DNA of 64,000 bases. It comes from Methanomethylovorans hollandica DSM 15978 (GTDB lineage: Archaea; Halobacteriota; Methanosarcinia; Methanosarcinales; Methanosarcinaceae). Position 1 is the first letter of the stretch. Each line of letters starts with the position of its first letter. A program made the position numbers and the translations under genes. Location of the stretch: positions 2,286,011 through 2,350,010 of the forward strand of contig NC_019977.1 of NCBI RefSeq assembly GCF_000328665.1. The letters are read 5' to 3'. Positions 41,145-50,559 of the stretch are shown piece after piece. The notes below the pieces were generated by a model. The model was not told the origin of the DNA and ran no database searches. It saw only the letters and a list, made by a program, of their open reading frames with translations.

Positions 41145-41804
41145 TTACTTATCAGCCCTGATGACTACAAATCCCCCATCTCCTGATCCGCCTCTGACAG
41201 GTTCTATATCTGGGATCATTTCCAGTGGCCTGAAAAGGGTCTGAACTATGGTAATGTCCCTGAAACCAGCTTCATGGATATATGCTTTTATTTCGTCCAC
41301 TGAATGGAGTTTGACAGGTGAGTATGATCCTTTTTCATGCTGTCTTTTCTCATATTTTTTCTCATATACATCCCCTAGTCTGCTGTTCCTGTCTATCATT
41401 CCAAGAACCATTCTGCCATCTGTTTTTAGTATCCTGCGAACCTCAGCGAACGCTTGCTGCATGTCAGTCATAAAAGGATCTATAGTAACCATCAGAGCAA
41501 GATCAAGACTCTTATCCTTGAGTGGTAAGTCTTCTACCACTGCTTGTATACAAATTATATTTCGTTCTCTGGCTAATTCCAGCATTCTCCTGGAAGGGTC
41601 TGCGCCATAAGTGATATGCAGGGCTTGTGCAAATCTCCCAGTCCCCACTCCTATCTCTATGGATCTTTGTTCCTGGTATACGTTTCCCAACACCTTCTTT
41701 ATAGCAGCCAGTTCTGAATAGAACACTTTAATGTGCTGGTCATACCAGGCATCATATCCCTGTTCCTTTGCATCTGTATTACGTGATGATTTCATTCGAG
41801 ACAT
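41145..41804 (-). CDS. Class I SAM-dependent methyltransferase
   Basis: A 219-residue Rossmann-fold methyltransferase with motif I SIEIGVGTGRFAQAL near residue 48, an acidic post-I region (ADPSRRMLELA), LPLKDKSLDLALMVT (motif IV area near 100) and VRRILKTDGRMVLGMID. It belongs to the methyltransferase 11 (UbiE/COQ5-like) group by these motifs. The substrate is unknown. The start MSRMKSSRNTDAKEQG is polar and may include two alternative ATGs. It lies 100 bp upstream of the broken tag gene, divergent to it. Confidence 0.8.
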   Translation of the reverse strand: MSRMKSSRNTDAKEQGYDAWYDQHIKVFYSELAAIKKVLGNVYQEQRSIEIGVGTGRFAQALHITYGADPSRRMLELARERNIICIQAVVEDLPLKDKSLDLALMVTIDPFMTDMQQAFAEVRRILKTDGRMVLGMIDRNSRLGDVYEKKYEKRQHEKGSYSPVKLHSVDEIKAYIHEAGFRDITIVQTLFRPLEMIPDIEPVRGGSGDGGFVVIRADK

Positions 41805-42137
41805 TTAAGATTTCAATTGATTCTATCTAAATACCTTTCCATTTATTAATAAAGATGATTGAAAACTATCAATTAATGTAATATTCTATCGTACTGGTAA
41901 ATCTATCATGCGAGTAAGATGCGAATGGGCTTCTTTCAGTGAACTTGCTCTCCAATATCATGATAATGAGTGAGGTGTGCCGCTACACGATGACAGGTCG
42001 CTTTTCGAATTCCTTGTGCTGGAAGGGGCACAGGCGGGTTTAAGCTGGGAAACGATCCTCAGGAAAAGGAATAATTACAGAAAGGCTTTTGACAATTTCG
42101 ATCACGAGAAGATTGCAGCCTATGATTATGTGAACTA

Positions 42138-42245
42138 CCCCTCCCTGCTTTCTGATGAAAGCGAGGAAGGGGCTTCTTGTTTCATTCTTCGAACCACTGT
42201 TCGCAAGTCCACAAGCTCATCCCCTGCGTTCCACAGGTGTCAGAT
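42138..42245 (-). ncRNA. Probable omega RNA (guide RNA) region of the TnpB element
   Basis: In IS200/IS605 elements the TnpB guide RNA is transcribed from the 3' end of tnpB through the right end into flanking DNA. Here the minus strand from about 42245 to 42138 is non-coding, has GC-rich palindromic segments and ends with the right-end hairpin. The flank, GTTCACATAATCATAGGC and on (reading leftward from about 42138), would be the guide and matches the interrupted tag gene itself. Confidence 0.5.
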
Positions 42246-43364
42246 TATTATAAGATTTTGCTCTTGAATAGAGAATTTCTTGATATTGATTGCAGCATTT
42301 ATATCTCTGTCATGCTTTGTTTTGCAATCTGGACACGTCCAGTCCCTATCCGCAAGTGTTAGCTTTCCGTTATAATAGCCACACACATTACAGATTCTTG
42401 TACTTGGCTCAAACTGTCCAATACGGAGTATGGTTTTTCCAAACCATTCAGCTTTGTATTCCAGTTTAGTTACAAAACTACACCATCCAGCATCGGAAAT
42501 TGATTGAGCAAGACAATGATTTTTTAACATACCTTTAACATTCAGAGTTTCCAGAGCTATTGCTTGGTTCTCGCTAATCAGTCTAAAAGAGAGTTTATTC
42601 TGGAAATCGTTTCTTTGATTTGCTATTTTGTCATGGAGTGATGCAAGTCTTTGTTTAGCCTTTGCTCTGTTCTGTGAGCCTTTCTGTTTCCTTGATACTC
42701 TTTTCTGTAATACCTTCAATCGCTGTAAGGAGTTCTTCAGATACTTTGGATTTTCAACTTTTTCTCCGTTTGAGAGAACAGCAAAGTCTTTGATACCTAT
42801 ATCTATTCCAATTGTAGTTGATTCTGAAAAGTTCTGCTTATTTGGAATTTGTTTTCCATCTTCGACAAGAATACTGATATAATATTTTTCCGTACATGTC
42901 CTTGAAATGGTTGCGGTTTTAAGCTTACCTTCAAACCTTCTATGAAGTATGGTTTTGACTTCTCCTATTTTTGGGATCTTAATTATTTGCTTCTCGAAAT
43001 CTACAGAGTAATGTTGTGGCATCTGATAAGACTGGACTGGGTTTTTTTTAGATTTGAATTTGGGAAATCCAGTTTTCTCTCTGAAGAATTTTGTAAATGC
43101 TGATTCTACATTTACTAAAGAGGCAAGCAGAGCCTGTGAATTAGCTTCTTTCAACCATTCATTAGAATGTTTCACTTCGTGAACTAAAATCCGTTGCAAA
43201 TCAAACCTTGATATTGATTCCTTAGTTTGTTCATAAGTTTTTATTTTTTGTTCTAAAGCCCAATTATATACAAATCTACACGCACCAAAATGAACTTTTA
43301 TTATTTCCTCTTGTTTTTTGGTTGGGTAGATTCGGAATTTATAGGCTTTTAACATATTATACAA
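42240..43364 (-). CDS. tnpB: TnpB RNA-guided endonuclease
   Basis: A 374-residue OrfB/TnpB protein, ancestor type of Cas12. The N-terminal OrfB domain starts YKFRIYPTKKQEEIIKVHFG. The RuvC nuclease acids are all present: D188 in GIDIGIKDF, E272 in IALETLNVKGM and D354 in HDRDINAAINI. The zinc ribbon has C325, C328, C344 and C347. An intact frame with intact catalytic residues suggests an active nuclease that would cut at the donor site using its flanking guide. It starts at ATG 43364 or the nearby ATG three codons on. The upstream AT-rich stretch has a TATA-like sequence near 43375. Confidence 0.93.
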   Translation of the reverse strand: MYNMLKAYKFRIYPTKKQEEIIKVHFGACRFVYNWALEQKIKTYEQTKESISRFDLQRILVHEVKHSNEWLKEANSQALLASLVNVESAFTKFFREKTGFPKFKSKKNPVQSYQMPQHYSVDFEKQIIKIPKIGEVKTILHRRFEGKLKTATISRTCTEKYYISILVEDGKQIPNKQNFSESTTIGIDIGIKDFAVLSNGEKVENPKYLKNSLQRLKVLQKRVSRKQKGSQNRAKAKQRLASLHDKIANQRNDFQNKLSFRLISENQAIALETLNVKGMLKNHCLAQSISDAGWCSFVTKLEYKAEWFGKTILRIGQFEPSTRICNVCGYYNGKLTLADRDWTCPDCKTKHDRDINAAINIKKFSIQEQNLIII

Positions 43365-43718
43365 TATGGTTTATAGATAAATATATGTTTCTCTAAACAT
43401 GTTGTGTTATGACATGTACGCATTCATCTCCCACCTGCCAGCTTACGGCTGGCGAGGAAGGAGATTTCTGCTGTAGAAGTTAAAAACGAAGGTATCGTTC
43501 GCAACAGGCTTAAGGTCAGATCTGCAATTAATAATGCCAAGGCTTTCAAAAAGGTTCGGGAGGAGTTTGGTTCATTCGACAAGTACATCTGGAACTTTGT
43601 GGACCATACATCTGTGCAGAATTCCTGGAAGTCGCTGGCAGATATCCCTGCAAAGACCGAGATTGCAGAAAATATCAGCAAAGATCTGAAAAAAATAATG
43701 GTGAGATCTTGTTATGCC

Positions 43719-44792
43719 TCATGACAAATACCCGTATGGTCTCTCCTCATAACGCTTTAATAATTCTTCAACGGATGCATTCGAAGTTCCGGATTCGGAA
43801 CCGAATAACAGGCTTGAAAGCGAAGGCTTGTTCATATATACTACAGTAGGTTCTCCTTCTATGCCAGCCAGTTCCGTAGCAATGTCTATAGCATCATAGA
43901 AGTTGCCAAGTTCGTCCACAAGGCCCAGTTCCTTTGCCTTTTTACCGGTATATATCCTGCCATCTGCAATATCCTTGACTTCGCTTACGGACATATTGCG
44001 CCCTTCTGCAACATTTGTCACGAATGTATCGTAAACTTCCATTATTATGCTGTCGGCGTATTCCTTTTCCTCATCAGAGAGACCTCTCCATGAGCCGCCC
44101 ATATCCTTGAACTCTCCGGATTTAGCCACATGGAATTCTATTCCTTCCTGGTCATAGTAAGCAGACATGTTCTCAAAGGTCCATATCACGCCTATACTAC
44201 CGGTCATCGTAGAAGGATTTGCCACGATTACGTCAGCAGGCACTGATATATGATATGCTGCACTGGCAGCTACGTTACCCATGGATACAACTATAGGCAT
44301 ACCTTCATCATGGGCTCTTTTCACTTCTTCATATATCTCCTCACCAGCTGTTGAAGATCCACCGGGGCTATCAACCCTCAATAAGATCGCTTTTACGCTT
44401 TGATCTTGCACAGCCTTGCGTATATTCTCATTTATTCCATCAGGGGTTGCATATCCCAATCCATTGTATATGCTGCCGGAAACAATTTCGCCTTCAACGT
44501 AGATAACTGCAATCTTGTCACCGCTGGCATACAGATTGCCATCAAAATTACCCATAATGGCTGCAAGGCTTGCACCAATAAGAACGATAAGGAATCCGGC
44601 TAATAACAGGTACATTTTCCATCTGCTTTTGCCGGGCGCTATAGCTGCAGATGTGTTTCTGTTATAGGCAGAAGGTACGCTTGGCGGGATCTCCCTTTCC
44701 GCCTTCCCTGATATATAGGGATCATTCTCCATAGATGGTTTTTCCTCTCCATGGTCTGCATTGCGGCTATTTGCCACATCTTCAGGATTCAT
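43719..44792 (-). CDS. sppA: SppA-type signal peptide peptidase (S49 family)
   Basis: Membrane-anchored serine protease that degrades cleaved signal peptides. An 80-residue polar N-terminus precedes one membrane helix (MYLLLAGFLIVLIGASLAAI, near residue 62). The protease domain contains LRVDSPGGSSTAGEEI, the nucleophile Ser in GNVAASAAYHISVPA and the catalytic Lys in FHVAKSGEFKDMGGS. At 357 residues it is a single-domain archaeal/Bacillus-type SppA. Its 3' end overlaps the degraded tail of tag by 8 bp. The long hydrophilic N-terminal region before the helix is unusual, and a later start is possible. Confidence 0.92.
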   Translation of the reverse strand: MNPEDVANSRNADHGEEKPSMENDPYISGKAEREIPPSVPSAYNRNTSAAIAPGKSRWKMYLLLAGFLIVLIGASLAAIMGNFDGNLYASGDKIAVIYVEGEIVSGSIYNGLGYATPDGINENIRKAVQDQSVKAILLRVDSPGGSSTAGEEIYEEVKRAHDEGMPIVVSMGNVAASAAYHISVPADVIVANPSTMTGSIGVIWTFENMSAYYDQEGIEFHVAKSGEFKDMGGSWRGLSDEEKEYADSIIMEVYDTFVTNVAEGRNMSVSEVKDIADGRIYTGKKAKELGLVDELGNFYDAIDIATELAGIEGEPTVVYMNKPSLSSLLFGSESGTSNASVEELLKRYEERPYGYLS

Positions 44793-44882
44793 CTGGATTA
44801 TTCCTTCCTGGCAAGAGAATGTGCATGAAGATTGAAATAGTTATCTTGACTAATTTAAGCGCATGTTTTGTAGAATTTAGAG

Positions 44883-44996
44883 ATGTCTGAAAAGGTTATT
44901 ATACACTATCAGGATCGTCCCATAAAAGCTTCTCAGGTGACAGAGGTACTCATTGACCTTGATAAATACATTAGAGAAGTAAATGAATGGGGATAA
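44883..44996 (+). CDS. Possible 37-residue small protein
   Basis: The ATG at 44883 opens a frame for MSEKVIIHYQDRPIKASQVT and VLIDLDKYIREVNEWG, stopping at 44994-44996. Composition is protein-like (amphipathic beta then helix), but no strong ribosome-binding site is seen. It may be a true small gene or the remaining N-terminus of a larger one. A hairpin and A/T runs follow at 45029. Confidence 0.35.
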   Translation: MSEKVIIHYQDRPIKASQVTEVLIDLDKYIREVNEWG

Positions 44997-45028
44997 ACGT
45001 CTGGTATAAGCAAAAAAAGAAAAGTATG

Positions 45029-45063
45029 AGTTATTGAATTAACTCATAAAAAAACTATTTTTT
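45029..45063. terminator. Bidirectional terminator-like hairpin
   Basis: GAGTTA-TTGAAT-TAACTC (45029-45046) is followed by ATAAAAAAACTATTTTTTTT. It serves the plus-strand small ORF on its left and possibly the minus-strand PLDc_N-like gene on its right. Confidence 0.5.
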
Positions 45064-45070
45064 TTAAAAT

Positions 45071-45247
45071 TTATCTTTTCCTTCCAAGGAAATAATAAGC
45101 AATAGCTCCAAGGATACCAAATATAAGTGCTGCAAGTATCCAAACAATTTTCATTAAAGTACTCAGACTCTTGTTCTGGGTTAATACATCATATAAAACC
45201 CAGATAACAGAAATCAATACAATAAAGCCCCATATTGTTTCTATCAT
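45071..45247 (-). CDS. Small membrane protein with PLDc_N-like domain, 58 residues
   Basis: Translation from the ATG at 45247 gives MIETIWGFIVLISVIWVLYD, then a short loop and WILAALIFGILGAIAYYFLG ending RKR: two membrane helices with the W-x-L-x-D-V and G-x-x-YYFLGR pattern of the phospholipase-D-nuclease N-terminal (PLDc_N) family. GGAGAGGCGAT upstream serves as ribosome-binding site. The family is widespread as a stand-alone small protein without known activity. It lies just left of an IS1-like element. Confidence 0.7.
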   Translation of the reverse strand: MIETIWGFIVLISVIWVLYDVLTQNKSLSTLMKIVWILAALIFGILGAIAYYFLGRKR

Positions 45248-45315
45248 CTTTGAATCGCCTCTCCATATTATATTAATCCAATATTCTTATATAAGGGTTG
45301 CTTAATCTGGCATTG

Positions 45316-46068
45316 GTAAGTAAACATGGTTATATGTTATGAGGACTTATAGTTCTGTATGAACTGTCCCAGGTGTAAAAGCCCTAATCATAAAAAGAAC
45401 GGAAAAATAAGTGAACGCCAACGATACCAATGTCATGATTGTGGATATAATTATTCAGTAGAGCTCAAATCAACTGCAAGCTCTGCTTTTGTTAAACGGC
45501 AGGCTTTGCAACTCTATCTGGAGGGATTAGGATTTCGTTCAATAGGACGTATATTAGGTGTCAGCCATGTTTCTGTACAAAATTGGATAAAGAAATATGG
45601 TAAAGATCTAGAGGACTTGAAGAGTGAAAATGAGATATCTGTCGTTGAATTGAATGAGATGCACACTTACATCGGAAACAAAAAAAATATTGCTGGACCT
45701 GGATTGCTGTTGATAGAGTTGGGAAAAAATTCATCGACTGCTCTTTTGGTAGCAGAGGAACAGAAACCGGACAAAAACTCTGGGAATACTTAAAGAGGAA
45801 AAAGATTGAAAAAGTGATGACTGATCACTGGAAGGCATATGCAGAGTTTCTTCCGGAGACTATCCATACTCAATCCAAAGCTGAAACATGTACCGTTGAA
45901 GGATATAACAGCATATTGAGACACTTCCTGGCAAGATTGAGAAAAAAGACAAAGTGTTATACTAAGAGTCTTGAAATGCTGAAGTACTCTGTTCTTCTAT
46001 TAATGAAATACAGAAATAAGGAGTTAACTATCTTTAATTAACAATACCCTCAATTTTTATACATGATT
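45316..46068 (+). mobile_element. IS1-family insertion sequence, about 750 bp
   Basis: It contains a two-frame transposase (45359-46041). Imperfect terminal repeats may be present: GGTAAGTAAACATGGTTATA near 45315 and, on the other strand, GGACAATCATGTATAAAAAT near 46070 share GGNNAA, CATG, TATA and TTGAGG-like blocks. Length and gene structure match IS1. Exact ends and target duplication need comparison with another copy. Confidence 0.7.
45359..46041 (+). CDS. IS1-like transposase, split at an A8 tract (candidate -1 frameshift)
   Basis: Frame 1 (45359-45793) encodes a zinc-finger N-terminus (CPRCKSPNHKKNGK...CHDCGYNYSVE), a helix-turn-helix (FRSIGRILGVSHVSVQNWIK) and ELNEMHTYIGNKK. It then enters A8 (45680-45687), where the coherent protein continues in the -1 frame as YCWTWIAVDRVGKKFIDCSF, SRGTETGQKLWEYL, MTDHWKAYAEFLPETIHTQS and VEGYNSILRHFLARL to 46041. 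The DDE residues lie in the second frame. IS1 itself uses a -1 slip on an A6 stretch to make its transposase, so this may be functional rather than broken. Confidence 0.82.
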
Positions 46069-46330
46069 GTCCTATCAAGCAGTTCTCACTTTGTCACGAA
46101 TTCCCTCTAACTAGTATGTACACCCAATCTCCTTATCTGTGAATTCTGTATTGTATGTGAGTATTGTTGATATTGACGTGTTGATGCAGATGTATTCATG
46201 ATCATCTATACAGCACCCAAGCGAAATATATTTTATAACAGCACTCTATCCTCACAAGTAAATCCATTCTATATAGGATATATTCCATATAGGATCTAAT
46301 ATACTGCTCATATCATTTCGGAGATCATAC
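46042..46330. other. Intergenic region, right end of the IS and metG promoter
   Basis: Left part holds the IS1-like right end. A near-repeat TATATAGGATATATTCC / CATATAGGATCTAATATAC (46273-46305) sits 30-60 bp upstream of metG and may include its TATA box. Nothing else was seen. Confidence 0.4.
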
Positions 46331-48376
46331 ATGTCAAAACTACCTGAAGATAAACCTGTACTTGTTACATGCGGCCTTCCTTATGCTAACGGCAAAGCTC
46401 ATATAGGCCATCTGCGAACGTACATTCCTGCGGACATTTATGTGAGATCCCTGAAAAAACGTGGCAAAGAAGTAACTTTTATTTGCGGCTCAGATACGCA
46501 TGGGACGCCTGTAGTTGTGAACGCAGAAGAATTGAAGATGACCCCAAAAGAGCTGGTGGGAATCTACCATAAGCATTTCTATGAGATATTCAGATCAGTG
46601 GGTGTCACGTTCGATGCTTTTGGAACAACAGATGATCCGGAAAATCACAACCGTACGCTGGATATCGTTAATCGGCTTATAGATAAAGGATATGTTTATC
46701 CAAAGGTCATCGAGATAGCATATTGTCCTGCATGTGACCGTTTCCTTCCTGACAGATATGTAGCAGGCGTCTGTCCTCACTGCGGCCAGAATGCAAGAGG
46801 GGACGAATGTGACCAGGGTTGTGGTAAACACCTTGAACCCGGGGAGCTGAAGGATCCTGCTTGTACCATTTGCCGTGGTCCAGCACAATATAAGGAACAG
46901 GAACATTTCTTCTTCAAACTTTCCGGATTCAAGGACTTTCTGCTGGAACACCTGGAACATCTCGAAGGCACTTCCAATGCCAGAAACTATGCTCTTGGAT
47001 GGGTCAAACAGGAGCTTACCGACTGGTGTATCACAAGGACACTGGAATGGGGTGTGAAATTCCCGGGCCATGATGATCTTGTTGTGTACGTGTGGGTGGA
47101 TGCGCCTATTGGCTATATTGCTTTTACAGAGCAATGGGCCAAGGCTAATAATGAAAGCTGGGAAAAGTTCTGGAAGGGCGATTGTCCCATTGTCCATTTC
47201 ATCGGCGGGGATATAATCTACCACCATTGTATTTTCTGGCCTGCCATGCTCAAAGGTGCTGATTACAGCCAGCCATGGGCTGTTGTGTCATCAGGCATGG
47301 TGAAGATCGAGGACAAGAAATTCTCCAAGAGTCGGGGATATGTTGTATGGGTACAGGAGGATTACCTGGACCATGGTTTCCATGCCGATCTGCTCAGATA
47401 TTACCTGATAAGTTACACATCCCACACCAAGGAAGTAAATTTCTCATGGAAGGTCTTCCAGGAAAGGATCAATACTGAGCTTGTGGCAGTATTAGGTAAT
47501 TTCCTTTATCGTAGCCTTCTGTTTGATTTCAAGAATTTTGGAGAGATACCGGCAGGCAAGATCTCACCTGAGGTCATGGAAAAGATAAAAAGTATCATTG
47601 ATGAGGTCACAGTTGCAATGGAGGAGTTCGAGTTCAAGAAGGCCATTGATACCGCCATGTCACTGGCTTCCTTCGGTAACTCCTATTTCCAGTCCAATGA
47701 ACCCTGGAAACTCATCAAAGAGAACCGGGAAGCATGTGCTGAGGTGCTGGCAAACTGCATGCAGATCGCAAAGGCACTAATCCTGCTTTTCGAACCCACT
47801 CTTCCAGAAAAGATGGAGGTAGCCTGGAAGCAGATCGGTATGAATTCAGATGTGCATACAGCCGGATATGAAGAAGCCCTTGTGCCAGTAAATGCAGGTA
47901 CAACACTTTCTAATCCCAGCATTCTTTTTGACAAGATAGAGGATGCCAAGATAGAAGAGATGACCGCTATATCCAATGAGAGAATACGCAAGGCTTTTGC
48001 AAAGGAAGCAGGCATATCTGAAGAGGAGCCTGCAGTGGTGCCTCTGAAAGACCAGATAACCTACGAGGACTTCTCAAAGGTGGACATACGCGTCGGTAAG
48101 ATCCTCACTGCTGAGAAGATAAAGAAATCCAAGAAACTGCTCAAGCTGATGGTAGATGTGGGTGAACCAAAACCCAGGCAGATAGTTGCAGGTCTTGCAG
48201 ACTATTATCAGCCGGAAGAACTTGTTGGTAAGGTCGTCAATGTGCTTGTCAATCTCCAGCCTGCTAAACTGTGCGGCGTGGAATCCCAGGGCATGCTCTT
48301 GGCAGCCGATGCAGGCGAACGTGTGTCTCTGCTGACCCCTGACAAGGAAATGAAGCCAGGATCTATTGTGAGATAA
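46331..48376 (+). CDS. metG: MetG: methionyl-tRNA synthetase with C-terminal tRNA-binding domain
   Basis: Charges tRNA-Met. The class I signature is [15 protein letters not shown] (HIGH-type) near residue 17, and the KMSKS-type loop is KKFSKSRGY near 330. A four-cysteine-pair zinc region (CPACDRF, CPHCGQ, CDQGCG, CTICRG) spans residues 138-182. The last 105 residues form an EMAP/Trbp-111-like OB domain ([26 protein letters not shown]) for dimerisation and tRNA binding. At 681 residues it is complete, with the start at the ATG after GGAGATCATAC. Confidence 0.96.
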   Translation: MSKLPEDKPVLVTCGLPYANGKAHIGHLRTYIPADIYVRSLKKRGKEVTFICGSDTHGTPVVVNAEELKMTPKELVGIYHKHFYEIFRSVGVTFDAFGTTDDPENHNRTLDIVNRLIDKGYVYPKVIEIAYCPACDRFLPDRYVAGVCPHCGQNARGDECDQGCGKHLEPGELKDPACTICRGPAQYKEQEHFFFKLSGFKDFLLEHLEHLEGTSNARNYALGWVKQELTDWCITRTLEWGVKFPGHDDLVVYVWVDAPIGYIAFTEQWAKANNESWEKFWKGDCPIVHFIGGDIIYHHCIFWPAMLKGADYSQPWAVVSSGMVKIEDKKFSKSRGYVVWVQEDYLDHGFHADLLRYYLISYTSHTKEVNFSWKVFQERINTELVAVLGNFLYRSLLFDFKNFGEIPAGKISPEVMEKIKSIIDEVTVAMEEFEFKKAIDTAMSLASFGNSYFQSNEPWKLIKENREACAEVLANCMQIAKALILLFEPTLPEKMEVAWKQIGMNSDVHTAGYEEALVPVNAGTTLSNPSILFDKIEDAKIEEMTAISNERIRKAFAKEAGISEEEPAVVPLKDQITYEDFSKVDIRVGKILTAEKIKKSKKLLKLMVDVGEPKPRQIVAGLADYYQPEELVGKVVNVLVNLQPAKLCGVESQGMLLAADAGERVSLLTPDKEMKPGSIVR

Positions 48377-48447
48377 AATACTAAAAAAGTTAAGTATGGC
48401 CCCGAAAAGCGAATAAATTTACAGTTGCGATCTCATTACACCTGTAA

Positions 48448-48981
48448 TTAATTCGTTTCTTTCTCTTTTTCCAGCACCATCTCAAGGTAAGAGGTTCTGA
48501 TGGAATCTTCCTTCTGTATACCCAATTTTTCAAGGAAAGCAAATATTTCATCAGAGTGTTCTTCAATATTACAGTCGGCCTGTTTTTCAACCTCTATGAA
48601 TTCTCCAAGTCCCTCCACATAGTCAAGAGCAATGGTCATATTCTGGTAACTGAAGACTTCTCTTTTCTTGCGGACGACACCGGACTCAAAGAAACCCAGT
48701 GCTATGAGGATACTTCGAGCACTGTCACCATCTACTTCGGTCTCGAACTCCGGACGTGTCTTGGAAACGGAGTCAAGTTTCTTTCCTTTATATGTGAGCA
48801 CTGATTTTCCATTCACGGAGCGTATTCTCAACGCCTCGTCCGTGGTAGAAAAATCCCTCGCAGGAGAGTTATAGTAGGTATCCAGATGTTCCTGGATACC
48901 TTCTGGTTTTGCTCCCATTGCTGCAAGTCTCTCACGGAGGAATCTGTGGCTTGCCCGGGCTTTTACTTCTATCTCTATCAT
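48448..48981 (-). CDS. CYTH-domain protein (class IV adenylate cyclase CyaB-like)
   Basis: A triphosphate-tunnel enzyme of 177 residues. The defining EXEXK motif is at the very start (MIEIEVKAR). Later come LRIRSVNGKSVLTYKGK and RPEFETEVDGD, with alternating charged residues lining a tunnel, and ALDYVEGLGEFIEVEKQ near 125. Despite the CyaB label, most archaeal members probably hydrolyse a triphosphate substrate (thiamine or inorganic) rather than make cAMP. It is the last gene of the mevalonate-entry operon, starting 1 bp after the DUF35 gene, which is an unexpected partner. Confidence 0.85.
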   Translation of the reverse strand: MIEIEVKARASHRFLRERLAAMGAKPEGIQEHLDTYYNSPARDFSTTDEALRIRSVNGKSVLTYKGKKLDSVSKTRPEFETEVDGDSARSILIALGFFESGVVRKKREVFSYQNMTIALDYVEGLGEFIEVEKQADCNIEEHSDEIFAFLEKLGIQKEDSIRTSYLEMVLEKEKETN

Positions 48982-48982
48982 G

Positions 48983-49381
48983 TTATTCGGGGACGAATTT
49001 GGTACCGTAGTATATCATACCTTTCTCACCGCTTTCACCAAGTTTCCTGAACACAGGCCTTACCTTCATACCTATCTTCATGGCTCCGGGGTCAGCTACT
49101 ATCTGGCTGGTAAGGCTTGGCCCTTCGTCCAGTTTCACGATACCAAGCACATAAGGGGTCTGTTTCTCAAAGCCTTCTGCAGCAGTGTGGATCACAGTAT
49201 ATGTGAGCACTTCTCCCTTTCCGCTGAACTTGAAGTTCTCAAGTTTTCCGTCACGGCGGCATTTAGGGCACATGTTACGGGGTGGATAGTAATAAGTTTC
49301 ACAGTTAGTGCAATGAGTGCCTATCAGATTATACCTAGCTACCTGTTTTCTCCAGAATCTCGGTACTGACATCGTGATCAC
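48983..49381 (-). CDS. DUF35 zinc-ribbon/OB protein, scaffold of thiolase-HMG-CoA synthase complex
   Basis: A 132-residue protein with an N-terminal helical hook ([16 protein letters not shown]), zinc ribbon cysteines CTNC near residue 24 and CPKC near 38, and an OB fold ([33 protein letters not shown]). In methanogens DUF35 bridges acetoacetyl-CoA thiolase and HMG-CoA synthase in one complex with a shared CoA channel (known for Methanothermococcus). Here its start overlaps the end of the thiolase gene by 4 bp, and HMG-CoA synthase is next upstream, so the same complex is inferred. Confidence 0.93.
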   Translation of the reverse strand: MITMSVPRFWRKQVARYNLIGTHCTNCETYYYPPRNMCPKCRRDGKLENFKFSGKGEVLTYTVIHTAAEGFEKQTPYVLGIVKLDEGPSLTSQIVADPGAMKIGMKVRPVFRKLGESGEKGMIYYGTKFVPE

Positions 49382-50550
49382 CTGTCCCTTGATAATATAT
49401 GTACTACAGCAGTGGCACCTGAACCTCCGACATTGTGTGTCATGCCGATCTCTGCACCATCAACCTGACGTTTTCCTGCATCCCCACGCAGCTGTTCGAC
49501 TATTTCCACAGCCTGTTTGATGCCAGTAGCACCTACCGGATGGCCACATGCTTTGAGTCCGCCGGACGTGTTCACCGGTATCTTGCCGCCTATGGCCGTA
49601 TTTCCTTCTTCGGTGAATTTGCCTCCTTCTCCTTTCTTAACAAAGCCGAGGTCTTCTATAGCGCATATCTCTGCAATGGTAAAGCAGTCGTGAACTTCCA
49701 CTAAGTCTATATCCTTAGGTGTGAGTTTTGCCATTTTAAAAGCCCTTTTACCTGCTTCCACTGATGCTGCGAGGGTCGTGATATCCTTGCGGTCATGAAG
49801 AGCGAGGGTATCACTGGCCTGGCTTGTGGCCTTTACATAAATGGGGGTGTCCGTGTATTTGTGGGCAATGTCAGCAGGTGCCAGTATTACCGCTGCTGCA
49901 CCATCTGTGATGGGTGAACAATCGAATATGTGCAGCGGATCTGCCACCATAATTGATCTGAGCACATCTTCCACACTGATCTTGTTGCGATACTGTGCTA
50001 TCGGATTATGGGCACCATTAGCATGGTTCTTTACTGCCACCTGAGCCAGCTGCTCGCTGGTGGTGCCGTATTTATGCATGTGCAGCTTTGCTATCATAGC
50101 ATAGAGCCCGGGGAAAGTTGCGCCCATTATGCCTTCCCACTCCCTGTCTGCGGCTGCTGCAAGGGCAGTGGATGCGCTTGTAGAGGAGATGTCTGTCATC
50201 TTTTCCACGCCAGCAGCCACTACTATGTCCTCAAGTCCGGATGCTACTGCATGGATGCCCTGTCTCAGTGCCAATCCACCGGAAGCACAGGCTGCCTCCA
50301 CTCGGGTAGCTGGCACATGAAGTTCCTTTGCTAGTCCTGCATAGTCCGCTATCAGGGCACCTATATGTTCCTGCTCAATGAACTGGCCTCCGCTCATGTT
50401 ACCTACTATGATGGCATCTATCTCTTCTCCGGTGACCCTCGCGTCTTCCAGGGCACCGACACCGGCTTCTGTTATTATATCTCTCAGAGACACATCCCAG
50501 TTCTCTCCAAATTTGGTGGTCTTAACACCAATGATCGCTACATCTCTCAT
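49378..50550 (-). CDS. Archaeal acetyl-CoA acetyltransferase (thiolase)
   Basis: Condenses two acetyl-CoA to acetoacetyl-CoA, the first step of archaeal lipid (mevalonate) synthesis. The acylated Cys is in [15 protein letters not shown] near residue 89. The His-containing motifs are [11 protein letters not shown] and [15 protein letters not shown], and the terminal [14 protein letters not shown] is typical of the SCP2-thiolase-like archaeal group. Length 390. It overlaps DUF35 by 4 bp and follows HMG-CoA synthase by 9 bp. Confidence 0.95.
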   Translation of the reverse strand: MRDVAIIGVKTTKFGENWDVSLRDIITEAGVGALEDARVTGEEIDAIIVGNMSGGQFIEQEHIGALIADYAGLAKELHVPATRVEAACASGGLALRQGIHAVASGLEDIVVAAGVEKMTDISSTSASTALAAAADREWEGIMGATFPGLYAMIAKLHMHKYGTTSEQLAQVAVKNHANGAHNPIAQYRNKISVEDVLRSIMVADPLHIFDCSPITDGAAAVILAPADIAHKYTDTPIYVKATSQASDTLALHDRKDITTLAASVEAGKRAFKMAKLTPKDIDLVEVHDCFTIAEICAIEDLGFVKKGEGGKFTEEGNTAIGGKIPVNTSGGLKACGHPVGATGIKQAVEIVEQLRGDAGKRQVDGAEIGMTHNVGGSGATAVVHILSRDR

Positions 50551-50559
50551 TTTTTCACC

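Larger units (their letters stand above)
42136..43466 (-). mobile_element. IS200/IS605-type element carrying only tnpB (IS1341 group)
   Basis: The element lies inside tag. Both ends carry an imperfect hairpin in the same orientation: 42138-42172 (GCTTTC-TGAT-GAAAGC core) and 43426-43465 (GCCAGC-TTACG-GCTGGC core), each followed on its 3' side by a bulged G and AGGAAGG. This same-strand subterminal hairpin arrangement is diagnostic of IS200/IS605 ends. No terminal inverted repeats or target duplication are expected for this family. No tnpA is present, so it depends on a transposase elsewhere. Exact ends are uncertain by 10-20 bp. Confidence 0.8.
41908..43726 (+). pseudogene. tag: tag (DNA-3-methyladenine glycosylase I), broken by a TnpB element
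   Basis: The 5' part (41908 to about 42132) encodes RCEWASFSELALQYHDNE, then TGA at 41971-41973 where the family has Trp, then GVPLHDDRSLFEFLVLEGAQ and AGLSWETILRKRNNYRKAFD. The reading frame is then cut by an IS200/IS605-type element. After the element (from about 43475) it resumes with NEGIVRNRLKVRSAINNAKA and FGSFDKYIWNFVDHT, and ends near 43726 in a shortened tail (KDLKKIMVRSCYAS) that lacks the usual zinc-binding region. So there are at least three lesions: nonsense codon, insertion, degraded C-terminus. The glycosylase repairs alkylated adenine; loss of this copy is certain. Confidence 0.88.

Noticed and set aside
41971-41973. TGA in tag as a selenocysteine codon
   Set aside because: The family has a conserved Trp (TGG) at this place and the gene has other lesions, so a simple nonsense mutation is far likelier.
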